NCBI RefSeq assembly: GCF_965262965.1
Contig: NZ_OZ253573.1
Span: 1,054,001 to 1,118,000, forward strand
Length of the DNA stretch: 64,000 bases
Source: Poriferisodalis sp965262965
Lineage (GTDB): Bacteria > Actinomycetota > Acidimicrobiia > Acidimicrobiales > Poriferisodalaceae
Direction: 5' to 3'
Shown here: piece by piece, positions 40,914 through 49,453 of the stretch
How the letters are laid out: each line of letters begins with the position of its first letter
Position numbering within the stretch: the first letter of the stretch is position 1
The notes under the pieces: model-generated
Database searches by the model: none
The model's input: the letters and a program-made list of their open reading frames with translations, nothing else
What the model was told of the DNA's origin: nothing
Program-made: the position numbers and the translations under genes

Positions 40914-42509
40914 CTAACAGATGGGGCTTATATCGGGTGTTAGCCGTTTGTTTGTGAGGATCTCGGTAGCCGCTGGTGCGGTTGGGCTGGTTTCCCTCCG
41001 GCCCGGTCCTCTTTCGACGGCGAAGTCCCGCGCCGCCGGTTTGGTGTCCTGGTTGGCTGTGAGGGCTTGCCAGGAGAGTTCTTTCACGTTGCGGGCTGCG
41101 AGAGTGTCGGCGTTGCCGACGATCCCGCAGTCTTTGCACCAGTAGCTGGATTGGCTTTCTCTGGCTACTAGCGCACCGCATCGGTGGCAGAACATCGACG
41201 TGCCCGCGGCAGGGACGCGTATCACAAGGATTCCGCGTTTGACGCCGGCGCGTTCGAGGGTGGTGCGGATCCCGCCGAAGCGGGCGTCCGACAGTGCCCG
41301 GTTCAGGCCGCGTTTAGCGGCCACTCCTTTGCCGGGGTGTTCTTTGGTGCCTGCTGCTGAGGCGAGCATCCCGACGGTGTTGGTTCTCTCGACCCCGACC
41401 ACGGACACACCCGGCGTGGACACGATCTCAGCAGCGATCTGGCCGGCGCTGTTGTCGCGCCGGTTCGTGCGCTTGGCGTGCAGGCCGCGCAGCTGCCGCG
41501 ACAGCGTCCGCCAGCGACGCGACCCGTGATCGCAACGCGAGCGTTGCTGTTGCAGTTCCCGGATCTGTGTGTTGAGATCGGTTTCGTCGGCCATGTTCAG
41601 CATCCGACCGTCCGACAGCGCCATATGCTCCACCACCCCGGCATCAGCGCCGATCACCTCATCACGTGACTGGGGGGCTTGCACCGGTTCGGGATCGGTG
41701 CGGCGCAGCTGCACATGCATCACATATTTGCGATGCTGCGGGCGGGTGCGGACAGTGACTTTGCGGGTGGTGTCCACGATCTGTATCGCGCCGGTCCATT
41801 CGTGGCCCTCAGGCGGACGCCACCCGGGGTCAGCGAGCCGCAGCCGTTTGCCGCCCGGCAGCCGCACCGACCCGTCTGCGCCGAGGATCACTCCTCCGCG
41901 GTACACCAACGCAGCCGCGTTCGCGGGTTCGCTTTCGAACCGTTTGCGGGACCGGAACAGGCGACCGGTGCCCTGCTTGTTGTGCCGGTCTTGTCGCTGG
42001 CGGGCTTTGGCCAGCCTCGTCTCGCAATAACGGACCTCGCCGGCTGCGGTCTTGCGCAGCTTCCCTTTCGAGTTCACCGCCCCGCGCACCGCCGAAGCTG
42101 ACCGGTGCTCACCTGCAGCGTCGAGCTCTGCTGCCGCGAGCCGTACAGCCCAGAACACCACACCGCGCTCCAGACGGCCACGGGCCTTGTCCCATTTGAG
42201 GACAGCGTCGCGGCCCGCTTCGATCCCCGGACGCTGCAACGCAACCGGCACCTCGCCTGGCATACGGCCGCTCGCACGGTCCGCTGTCAACAGTTTGTGA
42301 AGATCGAACTTCGACGGCACCCGGTTGCCTGACTCGACCGCTTCGAGACACAAACCCACACCGCGATTGAACGCCTGACGCTGCTCACCCAGCAACAACC
42401 AGATGCTCAGCCGATCCCTCCGACCGCTCAACCGCACCGGCACACGCACCGTCACATACGACACCACCCGAACATAAACAGCACCCCCACCCGGTGGAAC
42501 GGCTAACAC
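40914..42509 (-). CDS. tnpB: TnpB-family RNA-guided nuclease, copy 1
   Basis: About 531 residues from the GTG in the right inverted repeat; a start about 15 codons later at GTG-GTG (VVSYVTVRVPVRL) is equally possible. The RuvC catalytic residues are all present: Asp in IGADAGVVEHM near 289, Glu in VVGVERTNTVG near 374 and Asp in GNADTLAARN near 468. The zinc ribbon is CHRCG…CKDCG near 441-461. Longer than a typical 400-residue TnpB. The frame runs through the left inverted repeat (RLTPDISP) and ends only in flanking DNA, at TAG inside the target duplication. A guide-bearing RNA would normally span the 3' end and the adjacent flank. Confidence 0.9.
   Translation of the reverse strand: MLAVPPGGGAVYVRVVSYVTVRVPVRLSGRRDRLSIWLLLGEQRQAFNRGVGLCLEAVESGNRVPSKFDLHKLLTADRASGRMPGEVPVALQRPGIEAGRDAVLKWDKARGRLERGVVFWAVRLAAAELDAAGEHRSASAVRGAVNSKGKLRKTAAGEVRYCETRLAKARQRQDRHNKQGTGRLFRSRKRFESEPANAAALVYRGGVILGADGSVRLPGGKRLRLADPGWRPPEGHEWTGAIQIVDTTRKVTVRTRPQHRKYVMHVQLRRTDPEPVQAPQSRDEVIGADAGVVEHMALSDGRMLNMADETDLNTQIRELQQQRSRCDHGSRRWRTLSRQLRGLHAKRTNRRDNSAGQIAAEIVSTPGVSVVGVERTNTVGMLASAAGTKEHPGKGVAAKRGLNRALSDARFGGIRTTLERAGVKRGILVIRVPAAGTSMFCHRCGALVARESQSSYWCKDCGIVGNADTLAARNVKELSWQALTANQDTKPAARDFAVERGPGRRETSPTAPAATEILTNKRLTPDISPIC
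40915..40922. repeat. Left 8-bp target-site duplication (TAACAGAT)
   Basis: TAACAGAT abuts the left inverted repeat at 40923. The identical 8-mer at 59693-59700 abuts the right outer end of the 18.8-kb unit. The inner ends of the two TnpB elements do not carry it. Confidence 0.85.
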
Positions 42510-42523
42510 CCGATATAAGCCCC
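40923..42523 (-). mobile_element. TnpB element, copy 1, with perfect 24-bp terminal inverted repeats
   Basis: The left end starts GGGGCTTATATCGGGTGT (24 bp, 40923-40946). The right end at 42500-42523 is its exact reverse complement. Length is 1,601 bp, identical to copy 2. The only gene is tnpB on the minus strand. IS200/IS605 and IS607 elements, the usual homes of TnpB, lack such repeats. Left flank is TAACAGAT, right flank CTATTTTG. Confidence 0.9.
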
Positions 42524-42605
42524 CTATTTTGCACGCTGGGCAAGCATCCGCCCCGAAGGGCGGCAAGGTCTCAGCGACACAGGCCGGGTCAGACGGCGAA
42601 CACCG

Positions 42606-43112
42606 ATGGGGGACTACCGGCAGGAGAAACAGTTGCTGATGGTCCCAGCACGATTCGCGATCTCGATGCAGGATCGTCGCTGGATTCAACGGAACGATCT
42701 CATCTGGTCAAAACCGAACGTTCCGCCCCGCCCTGAGAAGGATCGCCTTCGACTGACCCACGAGCATCTGTTCCACTTCGTCCACCGGCCAAGCGACGGT
42801 CGGGCCTCCTACTTCTACGACCTGGACGAAGCCGAACCCGGCGGTCGGGACGTCGTGACAGTCAACACCCGCTCAGGTGCGCACGGGCACTCAGCGACAT
42901 TCCCGCCGGACCTGATCCGACCTCGCGTCCTGTCGTCATCACCCGTCGGCGGTGTGGTCCTCGACCCGTTCTGCGGCACCGGACGGGCGCTCACGATCGC
43001 AGCCGAAAATGGGCGCACCGCGGTCGGCTTCGAGATGGCTGAATCGTTCGCGGAAGTTGCCGCGCAGGACCTGGCGGCAACGATCAGCACTCATCCTGAT
43101 GTGTCCGCGTAG
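42606..43112 (+). pseudogene. Beta-class DNA methyltransferase, 3' fragment truncated by TnpB element
   Basis: 168 residues remain. KQLLMVPARFAISMQDRRW, RNDLIWSKPNVPPRP, KDRLRLTHEHLFHFV and SAM motif I in VVLDPFCGTGRALTIAAENGR are typical of the C-terminal half of an N4/N6 methyltransferase. The catalytic DPPY/SPPY half should lie upstream but is replaced by the TnpB element ending at 42523. The product cannot methylate as it stands. The ATG at 42606 is the first in frame after the junction. Confidence 0.8.
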
Positions 43113-43402
43113 CTCGCGTCAGCCGACGGCTCGTCTACCTCGAAGCACAACTCGGCGAAGTGGCGTTCGACGCGATGCGGACTCAACTATGTGCGCTCTT
43201 GACCTACGCAGCCAGCAGCGACCAGCGTCACGGTTACAGCGAACTTCGTTACGTACTGTGCTTCTCGAGTCGATGTCTCGCCAGATCCTCAGCCGCGTAC
43301 TTTCGACGCGAGCGGTCGTGCACCACCGGCACGGCTCACAGTGCCCCTACCACAGCACACCGCGGCGGCGCACGCCGCTGAGCCGCAACGACTCCTGGCC
43401 GG

Positions 43403-43747
43403 TCACTGAGCCTTCGCTTCGTCCGAGTCACGCCAAGCCCGGTACGCCTCATCGAACCATTTCCGGTACGCGACTGCCTGCGCAGGCGTCATGGACTGCG
43501 GCTCGTCCCGTGGTGTCCACGGCTGACCCAAGTCGAGCGCCGCGTTTCGAACGTCGCGCCGCTCATCTGCCCACAAATGCACGCCACCGCTGAAACCGAC
43601 CGATCGTTCGACACGGTCCGTGCGGTCCTCAACACGCCATGGGCACCGGACCGCCCGCCCGTCGGCGTCGAGGCCGTAGATCCACGCACCGAACCTGCGG
43701 CCTCCGGGAATGGTGATGGGCGAAGCTGCGTCAACTGCGGTTGTCAT
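43403..43747 (-). CDS. Hypothetical phage-like protein (114 aa)
   Basis: Not recognised. It starts MTTAVDAASPITIPGGRRFG and ends with a Trp-rich helix (YRKWFDEAYRAWRDSDEAKAQ). No membrane segment. Just upstream of its ATG lies a perfect hairpin (CCCAGT, 4-nt loop, ACTGGG at about 43752-43767), a possible operator, and GATACT eight bases before the start could be a -10 box for a leaderless transcript. The roughly 290 bp downstream (43113-43402) hold no convincing gene. Confidence 0.55.
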   Translation of the reverse strand: MTTAVDAASPITIPGGRRFGAWIYGLDADGRAVRCPWRVEDRTDRVERSVGFSGGVHLWADERRDVRNAALDLGQPWTPRDEPQSMTPAQAVAYRKWFDEAYRAWRDSDEAKAQ

Positions 43748-44016
43748 GGCTCCCAGTATCGACTGGGGGTGTGACAGCCATGATCTTGGGATGGGCCTGT
43801 CCGGCGCTCCCCTACGAAGCCGCGAAGTGGTCTGGGATGCAACGCGGCTCGGGACGGCTCTGGAACCGCACAGGTCGGCTTGTCGTCAATTCACGAGCGA
43901 TTGCAGCCCTTGTCTGCGAAGTTGCACTTGCGCAAGATATGCGTTTCGTGTGACACTCGCGCGCCACGCCACCTGCACCTCGAGCGAGGCCGCGTGTGCG
44001 AACGAGGGGAACGAGT

Positions 44017-44118
44017 GTGCGGAAGATCCGAACGGCGACAGCGATTCTGGTAGTGCTTGCAGTACTTGCTATTCCCAGCGTCGCCAGCGCCGGCTACTAC
44101 ACGAACTTTTTGAATTAG
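44017..44118 (+). pseudogene. Signal-peptide end of a secreted protein split by ISAzo13 element
   Basis: GTG at 44017 follows GAGGGGA. It encodes MRKIRTATAILVVLAVLAIP, then SVASA and GYYTNFLN: a basic n-region, hydrophobic core and A-x-A cleavage site. The frame ends at a TAG formed by the element boundary (TTA-GGG). Removing the element with one TTA joins it in frame to the acidic protein starting YKDLWTHAH at 45397. Confidence 0.8.
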
Positions 44119-45395
44119 GGTCCGCCGCGAGTTAGGTCGCGTGTTCAGTTGGGTGTGATGGTGTAGTTCCATTCGCCGTGCCAGTGGTGGGGGCACAGCG
44201 GCAGTTGTTCCATTTGTGTGTTGGTGATCTTGATGCCGCGTTGGTACCAGCCGGGGTCGTAGGCGGCTTGCACGGTGAGTCCGGTTTGGGTGGTGGTGGA
44301 GGCGATGAGCTCGATGATCGTGGCGATGTCGGTGAGGGGTCGGCCTCGCCAGTTCATGGAGATGAAGCTGAAGAGGCGGTGTTCGATCTTGTTCCATTTG
44401 CTGGTGCCGGGCGGGTAGTGCACGACGGTGATCTCGAGGCCGGTGTCGGCGGCGAGGCGGGCGAGGAACCACTTCCAGGCGCGGGGCCGGTAGCCGTTGG
44501 AGCCGCCGGCGTCGGCGGTGATCAGCAGCCGGGTCGCGGTCGGGAACCGGTCGCGGCCCAGGGTGTTCCACCAGCGGCGGATGGACTCCACGGCGAACTC
44601 GGCTGTGTCGGCGGAGTCGCCGACGTTGACCCAGCCGGCGTTGTTGGCGACGTCGTAGACGCCGTAGGGGATGGCCTTGGCGAACTCGCCCAGCGCCCGA
44701 TCAGCGAAGTCGTGCACGCTCACCCGCTCGGGTTCCCCGGCGGGCTGCCACTCGGCGCCGCCGTTGGCGTAGGACCCGATCAGCTCTTTCTTCTTGGTGT
44801 CCACGCTGATCACCGGGTCGCCGACGGCGAGGCGCTCCGAGGCCAGCGCGTTGAGGTAGGCGAACTGGGCGTCGCGGTCGGGGTGCTGGGCTCCCTCGTT
44901 CTGCTTGGCCGGCGCCTGCAACGAGTAGCCCATCTGGTGCAGCAGCCGGCGCACCAGCTCCGCGGACGCCTTGAAGCCCTGCCCGGCGAGCTCGCGTGCG
45001 AGCTGATACGTCGACTTCAGCGTCCAGCGCAGCGGCGACATCGGGCTGCCCCGCGTGACCGGATGCACCAGCTCGTCGAGCGCTTCGAGCAGACCGGGCT
45101 GCTTGTCGACCGCCGGGCGGTCCCCGCCGCCCTCGGCGCGCTGACGATCCCACGGCTCGGCCCCGGCGCGCACCTCGCGCACCGCCCGCGACATCGTCGA
45201 GGTCGAGACCCCCGACGCCCCCACAACGAACGCCTGCCCGCCGCGGCCCAGCGCCTCGGCCAACGCGCCGCTCACCACACGCCGCTGACGCTCGCCCAGA
45301 TGAGGCATGACGGTCTCGAAGAACACCCTCGCATCGGTCGCCGAAAGCTCCACACACCCGACACTACACCTCGCGTGTTAACCTGTGGCGCACCC
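44118..45395 (-). mobile_element. ISAzo13-family insertion sequence, 1,278 bp
   Basis: Ends GGGTCCGCC (left, 44118) and GGGTGCGCC (right, reverse complement ending 45395) are imperfect inverted repeats. A 3-bp duplication TTA lies at 44115-44117 and 45396-45398. Excision with one TTA restores an open frame across the site, which fixes both boundaries. Carries one transposase gene. Confidence 0.88.
44145..45353 (-). CDS. ISAzo13-family transposase
   Basis: A 402-residue DDE transposase. Family stretches: VSGALAEALGRGG, GVSTSTMSRAVRE (helix-turn-helix), SPLRWTLKSTYQLARELA, VRRLLHQMGYSLQA, PVISVDTKKKELIG (first Asp), RLLITADAGGSNG (second Asp), and VVHYPPGTSKWNKIEHRLFSF (Glu). All three acidic residues are present and the gene is full length, so the copy may be active. 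It inserted into a secreted-protein gene. Confidence 0.94.
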   Translation of the reverse strand: MELSATDARVFFETVMPHLGERQRRVVSGALAEALGRGGQAFVVGASGVSTSTMSRAVREVRAGAEPWDRQRAEGGGDRPAVDKQPGLLEALDELVHPVTRGSPMSPLRWTLKSTYQLARELAGQGFKASAELVRRLLHQMGYSLQAPAKQNEGAQHPDRDAQFAYLNALASERLAVGDPVISVDTKKKELIGSYANGGAEWQPAGEPERVSVHDFADRALGEFAKAIPYGVYDVANNAGWVNVGDSADTAEFAVESIRRWWNTLGRDRFPTATRLLITADAGGSNGYRPRAWKWFLARLAADTGLEITVVHYPPGTSKWNKIEHRLFSFISMNWRGRPLTDIATIIELIASTTTQTGLTVQAAYDPGWYQRGIKITNTQMEQLPLCPHHWHGEWNYTITPN

Positions 45396-45747
45396 TTACA
45401 AGGATTTGTGGACCCATGCCCATTTGGGTGATGATACTCCCACCTGGGAAGATGACAACAACGACTGGGACTACTACGATCTCGAGATCTGGTTGTACTC
45501 ATGTTCTACTTACGGTGGCGACATTGATTACGACGACACCGTGGCTCTAGAGTTGCGTCGACAGATTTTCGCTTGGCCTGATGAAGGCTACGGCGAATCG
45601 ATGTTTTATTGCGAAGATGAAGATGACTATGTTTGGGTCGGTGTAGACGATAATGGGACGTTTTTTGTCGAACTGGATGAGATAATGGGAGAGCGAAGTG
45701 GCGACGAGGCGCATCTTGATCGCTCTCTCGTCCAGATCTTTCCATGA
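45396..45747 (+). pseudogene. Acidic C-terminal domain of the split secreted protein
   Basis: About 117 residues. 32 of about 120 are Asp or Glu against five Arg/Lys, with many Trp and Tyr (TPTWEDDNNDWDYYDLEI, later YCEDEDDYVWVGVDDNG). It lacks a convincing start of its own; a GTG at 45385 lies inside the insertion element end. Together with 44017-44114 it formed a secreted protein of about 150 residues. The DNA here is clearly less GC-rich than its surroundings, suggesting a recent arrival. No family recognised. Confidence 0.72.
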
Positions 45748-45814
45748 TTCGACAATTGTGTCGTGAACGCATCTCAAAACATCATCTAGTGCTCTCTGCA
45801 GGAGCTTGGGTGAG

Positions 45815-46564
45815 GTGGCGCAGTCCGTGGATAGCTTGACTCCGCTCGGGTTTGACGGCTTGACGTTCCGGTATGGCTTCAGCACGCCTGTGTTTGTGTC
45901 CTTCGATTACGACTTTGACGCGGGGGCGACACTGCTGCTCGGCCCGAACGGGGCGGGCAAGTCGACGATGCTGGCCCTCGCTGCGTCGGTGATGACGCCG
46001 CAGGGCGGGGTTGTGCGTTTCAACGGAGAGGATGTGTCGAGGCGGCAGCCTCGTCGACGTCTTCGCCAAGTCGTCGGCTGGCTTCCGCAGTTCACATACC
46101 CATATCCGGGTATGCGAGTGAAGGAGCAGGTCGCGTATGCAGGCTGGCTGAAAGGCATGACGCGTTCGGACATCCGAGAACGCGTCGACCGGGTGATTGA
46201 GCGTGTCGATCTCTCTGCGCTCTCTGATCGATATGTGTCCGAGCTGTCAGGAGGGGAGCTGCGGCGGGTAGGGCTCGCTCAGGCACTGGTGCACGAACCG
46301 AGCATCATTTTGCTTGACGAACCCACTGCGGGTTTGGATCCTGTCGAGATAGCGCACTTCGGGGCGATCCTCGGTCAGCTCAGCGGCTATTCGGCACTGG
46401 TGCTTTCAACCCACAGAATCGCGGACTACTTCGAGCACTTCGACTTCGTAACCGTGATATCGACCGGGCGGATCTGTTATCGCGGAACCGCCCAAGAGTT
46501 CGTCAAGGGCCATGCCGGCTACACCGAGGCATACATCAATGCCTTGCGTGGTGCTTCCGCCTAG
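45815..46564 (+). CDS. ABC transporter ATP-binding protein (exporter type)
   Basis: About 249 residues. Walker A LLLGPNGAGKSTM, Q-loop GWLPQFTYPYPGM, signature VSELSGGELRRVGLAQAL, Walker B IILLDEPTAGLDP and switch His in STHRIADYF. Fits drug/peptide exporters of the CcmA/NatA group. I prefer the GTG at 45815, ten bases after AGGAG, over an earlier TTG. The two membrane proteins that follow are its likely partners. Confidence 0.9.
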   Translation: MAQSVDSLTPLGFDGLTFRYGFSTPVFVSFDYDFDAGATLLLGPNGAGKSTMLALAASVMTPQGGVVRFNGEDVSRRQPRRRLRQVVGWLPQFTYPYPGMRVKEQVAYAGWLKGMTRSDIRERVDRVIERVDLSALSDRYVSELSGGELRRVGLAQALVHEPSIILLDEPTAGLDPVEIAHFGAILGQLSGYSALVLSTHRIADYFEHFDFVTVISTGRICYRGTAQEFVKGHAGYTEAYINALRGASA

Positions 46565-46583
46565 ATGATTCAACGGCGCTGAC

Positions 46584-47909
46584 ATGGCAACGGTGCGGCA
46601 ACACACCCCTCATATCGTCTTGGGTGTCCTTCTTTTCGCGTTGGCGGCCCGGTCTCGTACCATTTTTGATGGCGATTCGGGCGCTTTGGACTATTACCTC
46701 GATGACCGCTTGGGTGACGCAAACAATCTGCTGACTTCGCTGCTGGTGCCCATACTCGCTGGTTTCTTCACATGGGAAATCGGAAAGCTGAGGAAGAGCA
46801 ATGCTCTGCGTGTCGATGCGCTGAAGAGCTACTGGCGGATCGTTTTCCATGCGGCCACGCCGACGATTATCGCGGCATTCGCAGTCTTCGCGCTGGTGCA
46901 GATCTGGCAGGTGAGCCGTGTACCGACCACGGCCCGGGGGCTGCTGGCGCTCGTGCTGCCGTACTTGGTGCTGCTGTCGGTGTTCGCGCTCTGGTCCGCA
47001 GTAGCGGTTCGCGTTCCGACTGCTTTGGCGGTTCCTTTGTCGGTGATTGTGACGTGGCTCGCGATTGCGTATCCGCCGTCGATCGGCTTGATATGGCCGC
47101 GCCACATGACCGGCACATTTGGGGGTTGCTGCTCGGCGTACGAGGCGTTGTCGATAAACGCCATCGTGGCGACACTGCTGCTCGCTGCGGCGTCTGTGAT
47201 CGTCGCTGTAGCGCTCTCTTCGAAGCGACCGGTGCTGTGGGTCCTCGCTGCGGTGCTGCCCGTCGTGGGGCTGTTGGCTGTAGGCATCCGGATGGTGGAA
47301 CGTCTCGGCTGGGACAGCGTCGTTCCTCGATCCTCATCGGAGCTGGCGTGCGAGCAGCATGGCGCAACACAGGTGTGCCTGTGGCCGGAGCACGAGGAAC
47401 TGTTCGAAGCGGTCGGCACAGAAACATCGATCGTTAGCGACCGGCTGGCCGCATCCGGGATCAAGACGCCCGCGACGTTCACCGAGGCAGCAGATGCTGC
47501 GGCATGGATCTACGACAAACGCATCGACCGCACTACCGTGCCCGAACGAAGCCAAGATCATGCGTGGACGCTGCAGCTTCATCCAAGGGTCCTCGAGGTG
47601 CCGGGGGCGCTGCGCGCACAACTTACGAATGCGGTAATTCCGCGGCCGGTCTGCAGATCTCGCCACACCCCCCCACACGATGAGCGCAGATCAACAGAGG
47701 ATCTCGTACCGCTGGCCCGAGCTGTCGTGTGGAGCTTGGTCGCGGGCGACAAGAGCCAATTGCTGGCACTCACCGTCAAGCAGCGCCAAGCCGTCGACTA
47801 CGTCCTCGCCGAACCTGACCGTGCATCAAGATTCATCGAAACGAGCGTTCAAGCGATTCTCGGCTGTCACTCAGTCGACACCGAGAACTTGGCCCGCTTG
47901 GCAGATTGA
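46584..47909 (+). CDS. ABC transporter membrane protein with extracellular domain
   Basis: A 441-residue protein. The first 240 residues have about six hydrophobic segments (VLGVLLFALAA, LLTSLLVPILAGFF, IIAAFAVFALVQIW, LLALVLPYLVLLSVFALW, and others). The rest is a soluble domain with a Cys pair (SELACEQHGATQVCLWPEH) and a late helical part. This layout recurs in actinobacterial exporters beside an ATPase and a second small permease. The third gene starts inside its stop codon (TTGA), so the three are coupled. Confidence 0.75.
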   Translation: MATVRQHTPHIVLGVLLFALAARSRTIFDGDSGALDYYLDDRLGDANNLLTSLLVPILAGFFTWEIGKLRKSNALRVDALKSYWRIVFHAATPTIIAAFAVFALVQIWQVSRVPTTARGLLALVLPYLVLLSVFALWSAVAVRVPTALAVPLSVIVTWLAIAYPPSIGLIWPRHMTGTFGGCCSAYEALSINAIVATLLLAAASVIVAVALSSKRPVLWVLAAVLPVVGLLAVGIRMVERLGWDSVVPRSSSELACEQHGATQVCLWPEHEELFEAVGTETSIVSDRLAASGIKTPATFTEAADAAAWIYDKRIDRTTVPERSQDHAWTLQLHPRVLEVPGALRAQLTNAVIPRPVCRSRHTPPHDERRSTEDLVPLARAVVWSLVAGDKSQLLALTVKQRQAVDYVLAEPDRASRFIETSVQAILGCHSVDTENLARLAD

Positions 47910-48538
47910 AGATTCGTGTGCTGGGGATGAAACTGTGGCTGCGTGCCCGCCGACCGAGATTGATGCTGGCGATCTTCGCGCTGCAAGCACTGCATCCATG
48001 GCTCGCGTCTCAAACACTGGTGCCGCTCCCTGATTTGTTGCTCGGCGATCTCGTCGACACCCCGATAGCGGTACTGGCGCCCATCATCATGGTCGCCATG
48101 GTGCAGGTCGTTCTCGACACCGACGAGGGAGACCGGATCGCGTGCCCGTTGGTCAGATTCCACCTGTTCGATGTCGGACTGCTGGTCGCTCTGGCCACAG
48201 TGGGGCTGTGCAGCGGCCTGATCGGCAGCTGGCAGATGGATTCGTTCGCGCACTTGAGCTGGGCGCGCAACTCGCTGATCTACCTCGGACTGGCATGTGT
48301 CTCCCGCGCGATCGGCGGAACGCGAGCCATGAGCATCGGACCGCTCATAGCGGGCATGGCCGTGGTGCTGTTCGGCCGCGTCCAAACCGGAGAGCCAAGC
48401 ATCTGGGCGTTGACACTTCAACCGCCCGACACAGCAACATCGGTCGGGCTCGCCGTCGTCGTCTTTCTGGTCGGCGCGTCGGTCGCCGCGGCCCAGCCAC
48501 CGCACAACTCACGACTCGTCAACAAAGGACTGCGATAA
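47906..48538 (+). CDS. ABC transporter small membrane protein
   Basis: A 210-residue protein with five to six hydrophobic segments (LMLAIFALQALHP, PIAVLAPIIMVAMVQVVL, VGLLVALATVGLCSGLIG, MSIGPLIAGMAVVLFG, VGLAVVVFLVGASVAA). No motif recognised. TTG start at 47906 overlaps the stop of the previous gene; the ATG at 47927 is an alternative. Probably the second transmembrane subunit of the exporter. Confidence 0.7.
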   Translation: MKIRVLGMKLWLRARRPRLMLAIFALQALHPWLASQTLVPLPDLLLGDLVDTPIAVLAPIIMVAMVQVVLDTDEGDRIACPLVRFHLFDVGLLVALATVGLCSGLIGSWQMDSFAHLSWARNSLIYLGLACVSRAIGGTRAMSIGPLIAGMAVVLFGRVQTGEPSIWALTLQPPDTATSVGLAVVVFLVGASVAAAQPPHNSRLVNKGLR

Positions 48539-48917
48539 CCGCAACCGGGTTCATCGACGCTCAACGCTCCTCACGAGCACAAGACCCTAAGAGGCTGCGC
48601 CGATAGGCGCTGACCTGCGGAAACGCGTGACGGCACAACCGCGATCCCAGTGCTGTGATGTGGCCAGCGGCTTCGTCGCCGATCGCCGGGTTCGCAGCGG
48701 CATGCCTTCGATGGCGTCGCTGACGCGGGCCATCAGCCTGGCGACGATCCGGCTCACAGCATGACCGCCGAGACGCTCAGCGGGCATGGTGAACCGAAGC
48801 GCGGATCTTGCCCATCCCGACAGCGGCGATTCGGGCTCCCCAGCCTGAGACGCGACGCCACACGCACCCGTCGCGGCTTGTTGCGCCGCCGGCTCCGCTG
48901 AGGCAGTTCTCAGACGC
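48539..48917. other. 379 bp without a convincing gene
   Basis: Convergent end of the exporter operon and the next minus-strand gene. A minus-strand open frame over 48587-49000 has low-complexity Ala/Arg/Ser composition and overlaps the 129-aa gene, so I do not call it. No terminator hairpin with a T tract was seen. Confidence 0.5.
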
Positions 48918-49307
48918 TCAGCCGGCAGAGACGGCTGGCGCATCGGAGCGTGCCGGCGGTGCCCACTCATAGGTCGGCAACCCGTCGACGTAGGTGCCAT
49001 GCCGTTGCCAACCTCGACGTTCCAGCTTCCCGATGAGCCGGCCGCTGTGACGTTTGCTCAGCGGAGTTCCAAGCCCGCAGCGCCCACCGATCTCGTCGAG
49101 CGGGAGTTCATCGCTGATCTCTTCGAGCGTTAGGAGCGCAGGATGCGGCGAACGGTCATGCGGATCTATCCATCCGCCACGTTCCCGCTCAGCTCTCACC
49201 GCATCAGCAGCTAACGCCGGCACTAACACAGCCGCCGCCAGCCCACGAAGAGATCTCGGGAGGACCTCACGCAACGCATCCATCTGCTCATCAGTAACGG
49301 CGTCCAT
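48918..49307 (-). CDS. Hypothetical protein (129 aa)
   Basis: Not recognised. Begins MDAVTDEQMDALREVLPRSL. The middle has ISDELPLDEIGGRCG, then SGRLIGKLERRGWQRHGTYVDG, which looks like a winged-helix DNA-binding unit of the kind found in phage HNH- or replication-associated proteins. The ATG follows AGGGGGACAG, a good ribosome site. First in a run of minus-strand small genes. Confidence 0.55.
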   Translation of the reverse strand: MDAVTDEQMDALREVLPRSLRGLAAAVLVPALAADAVRAERERGGWIDPHDRSPHPALLTLEEISDELPLDEIGGRCGLGTPLSKRHSGRLIGKLERRGWQRHGTYVDGLPTYEWAPPARSDAPAVSAG

Positions 49308-49453
49308 CTGTCCCCCTGCAGTTGAGCATCAACAACCGATGCGGCTCTCAGGTACCGACCAGTAGCCCACCGCCACCTTCGGACACCATCAAAGACGACA
49401 TGCCCGCGACGAGCACTAGCTCATCGCTTCCGTCTGCTCAGAACACAGCCCCG

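Noticed and set aside
40914..42689. Longer 591-codon TnpB frame beginning outside the element
   Set aside because: The first 60 codons come from the flanking methyltransferase region and are absent from copy 2. The frame is open by chance across the inverted repeat.
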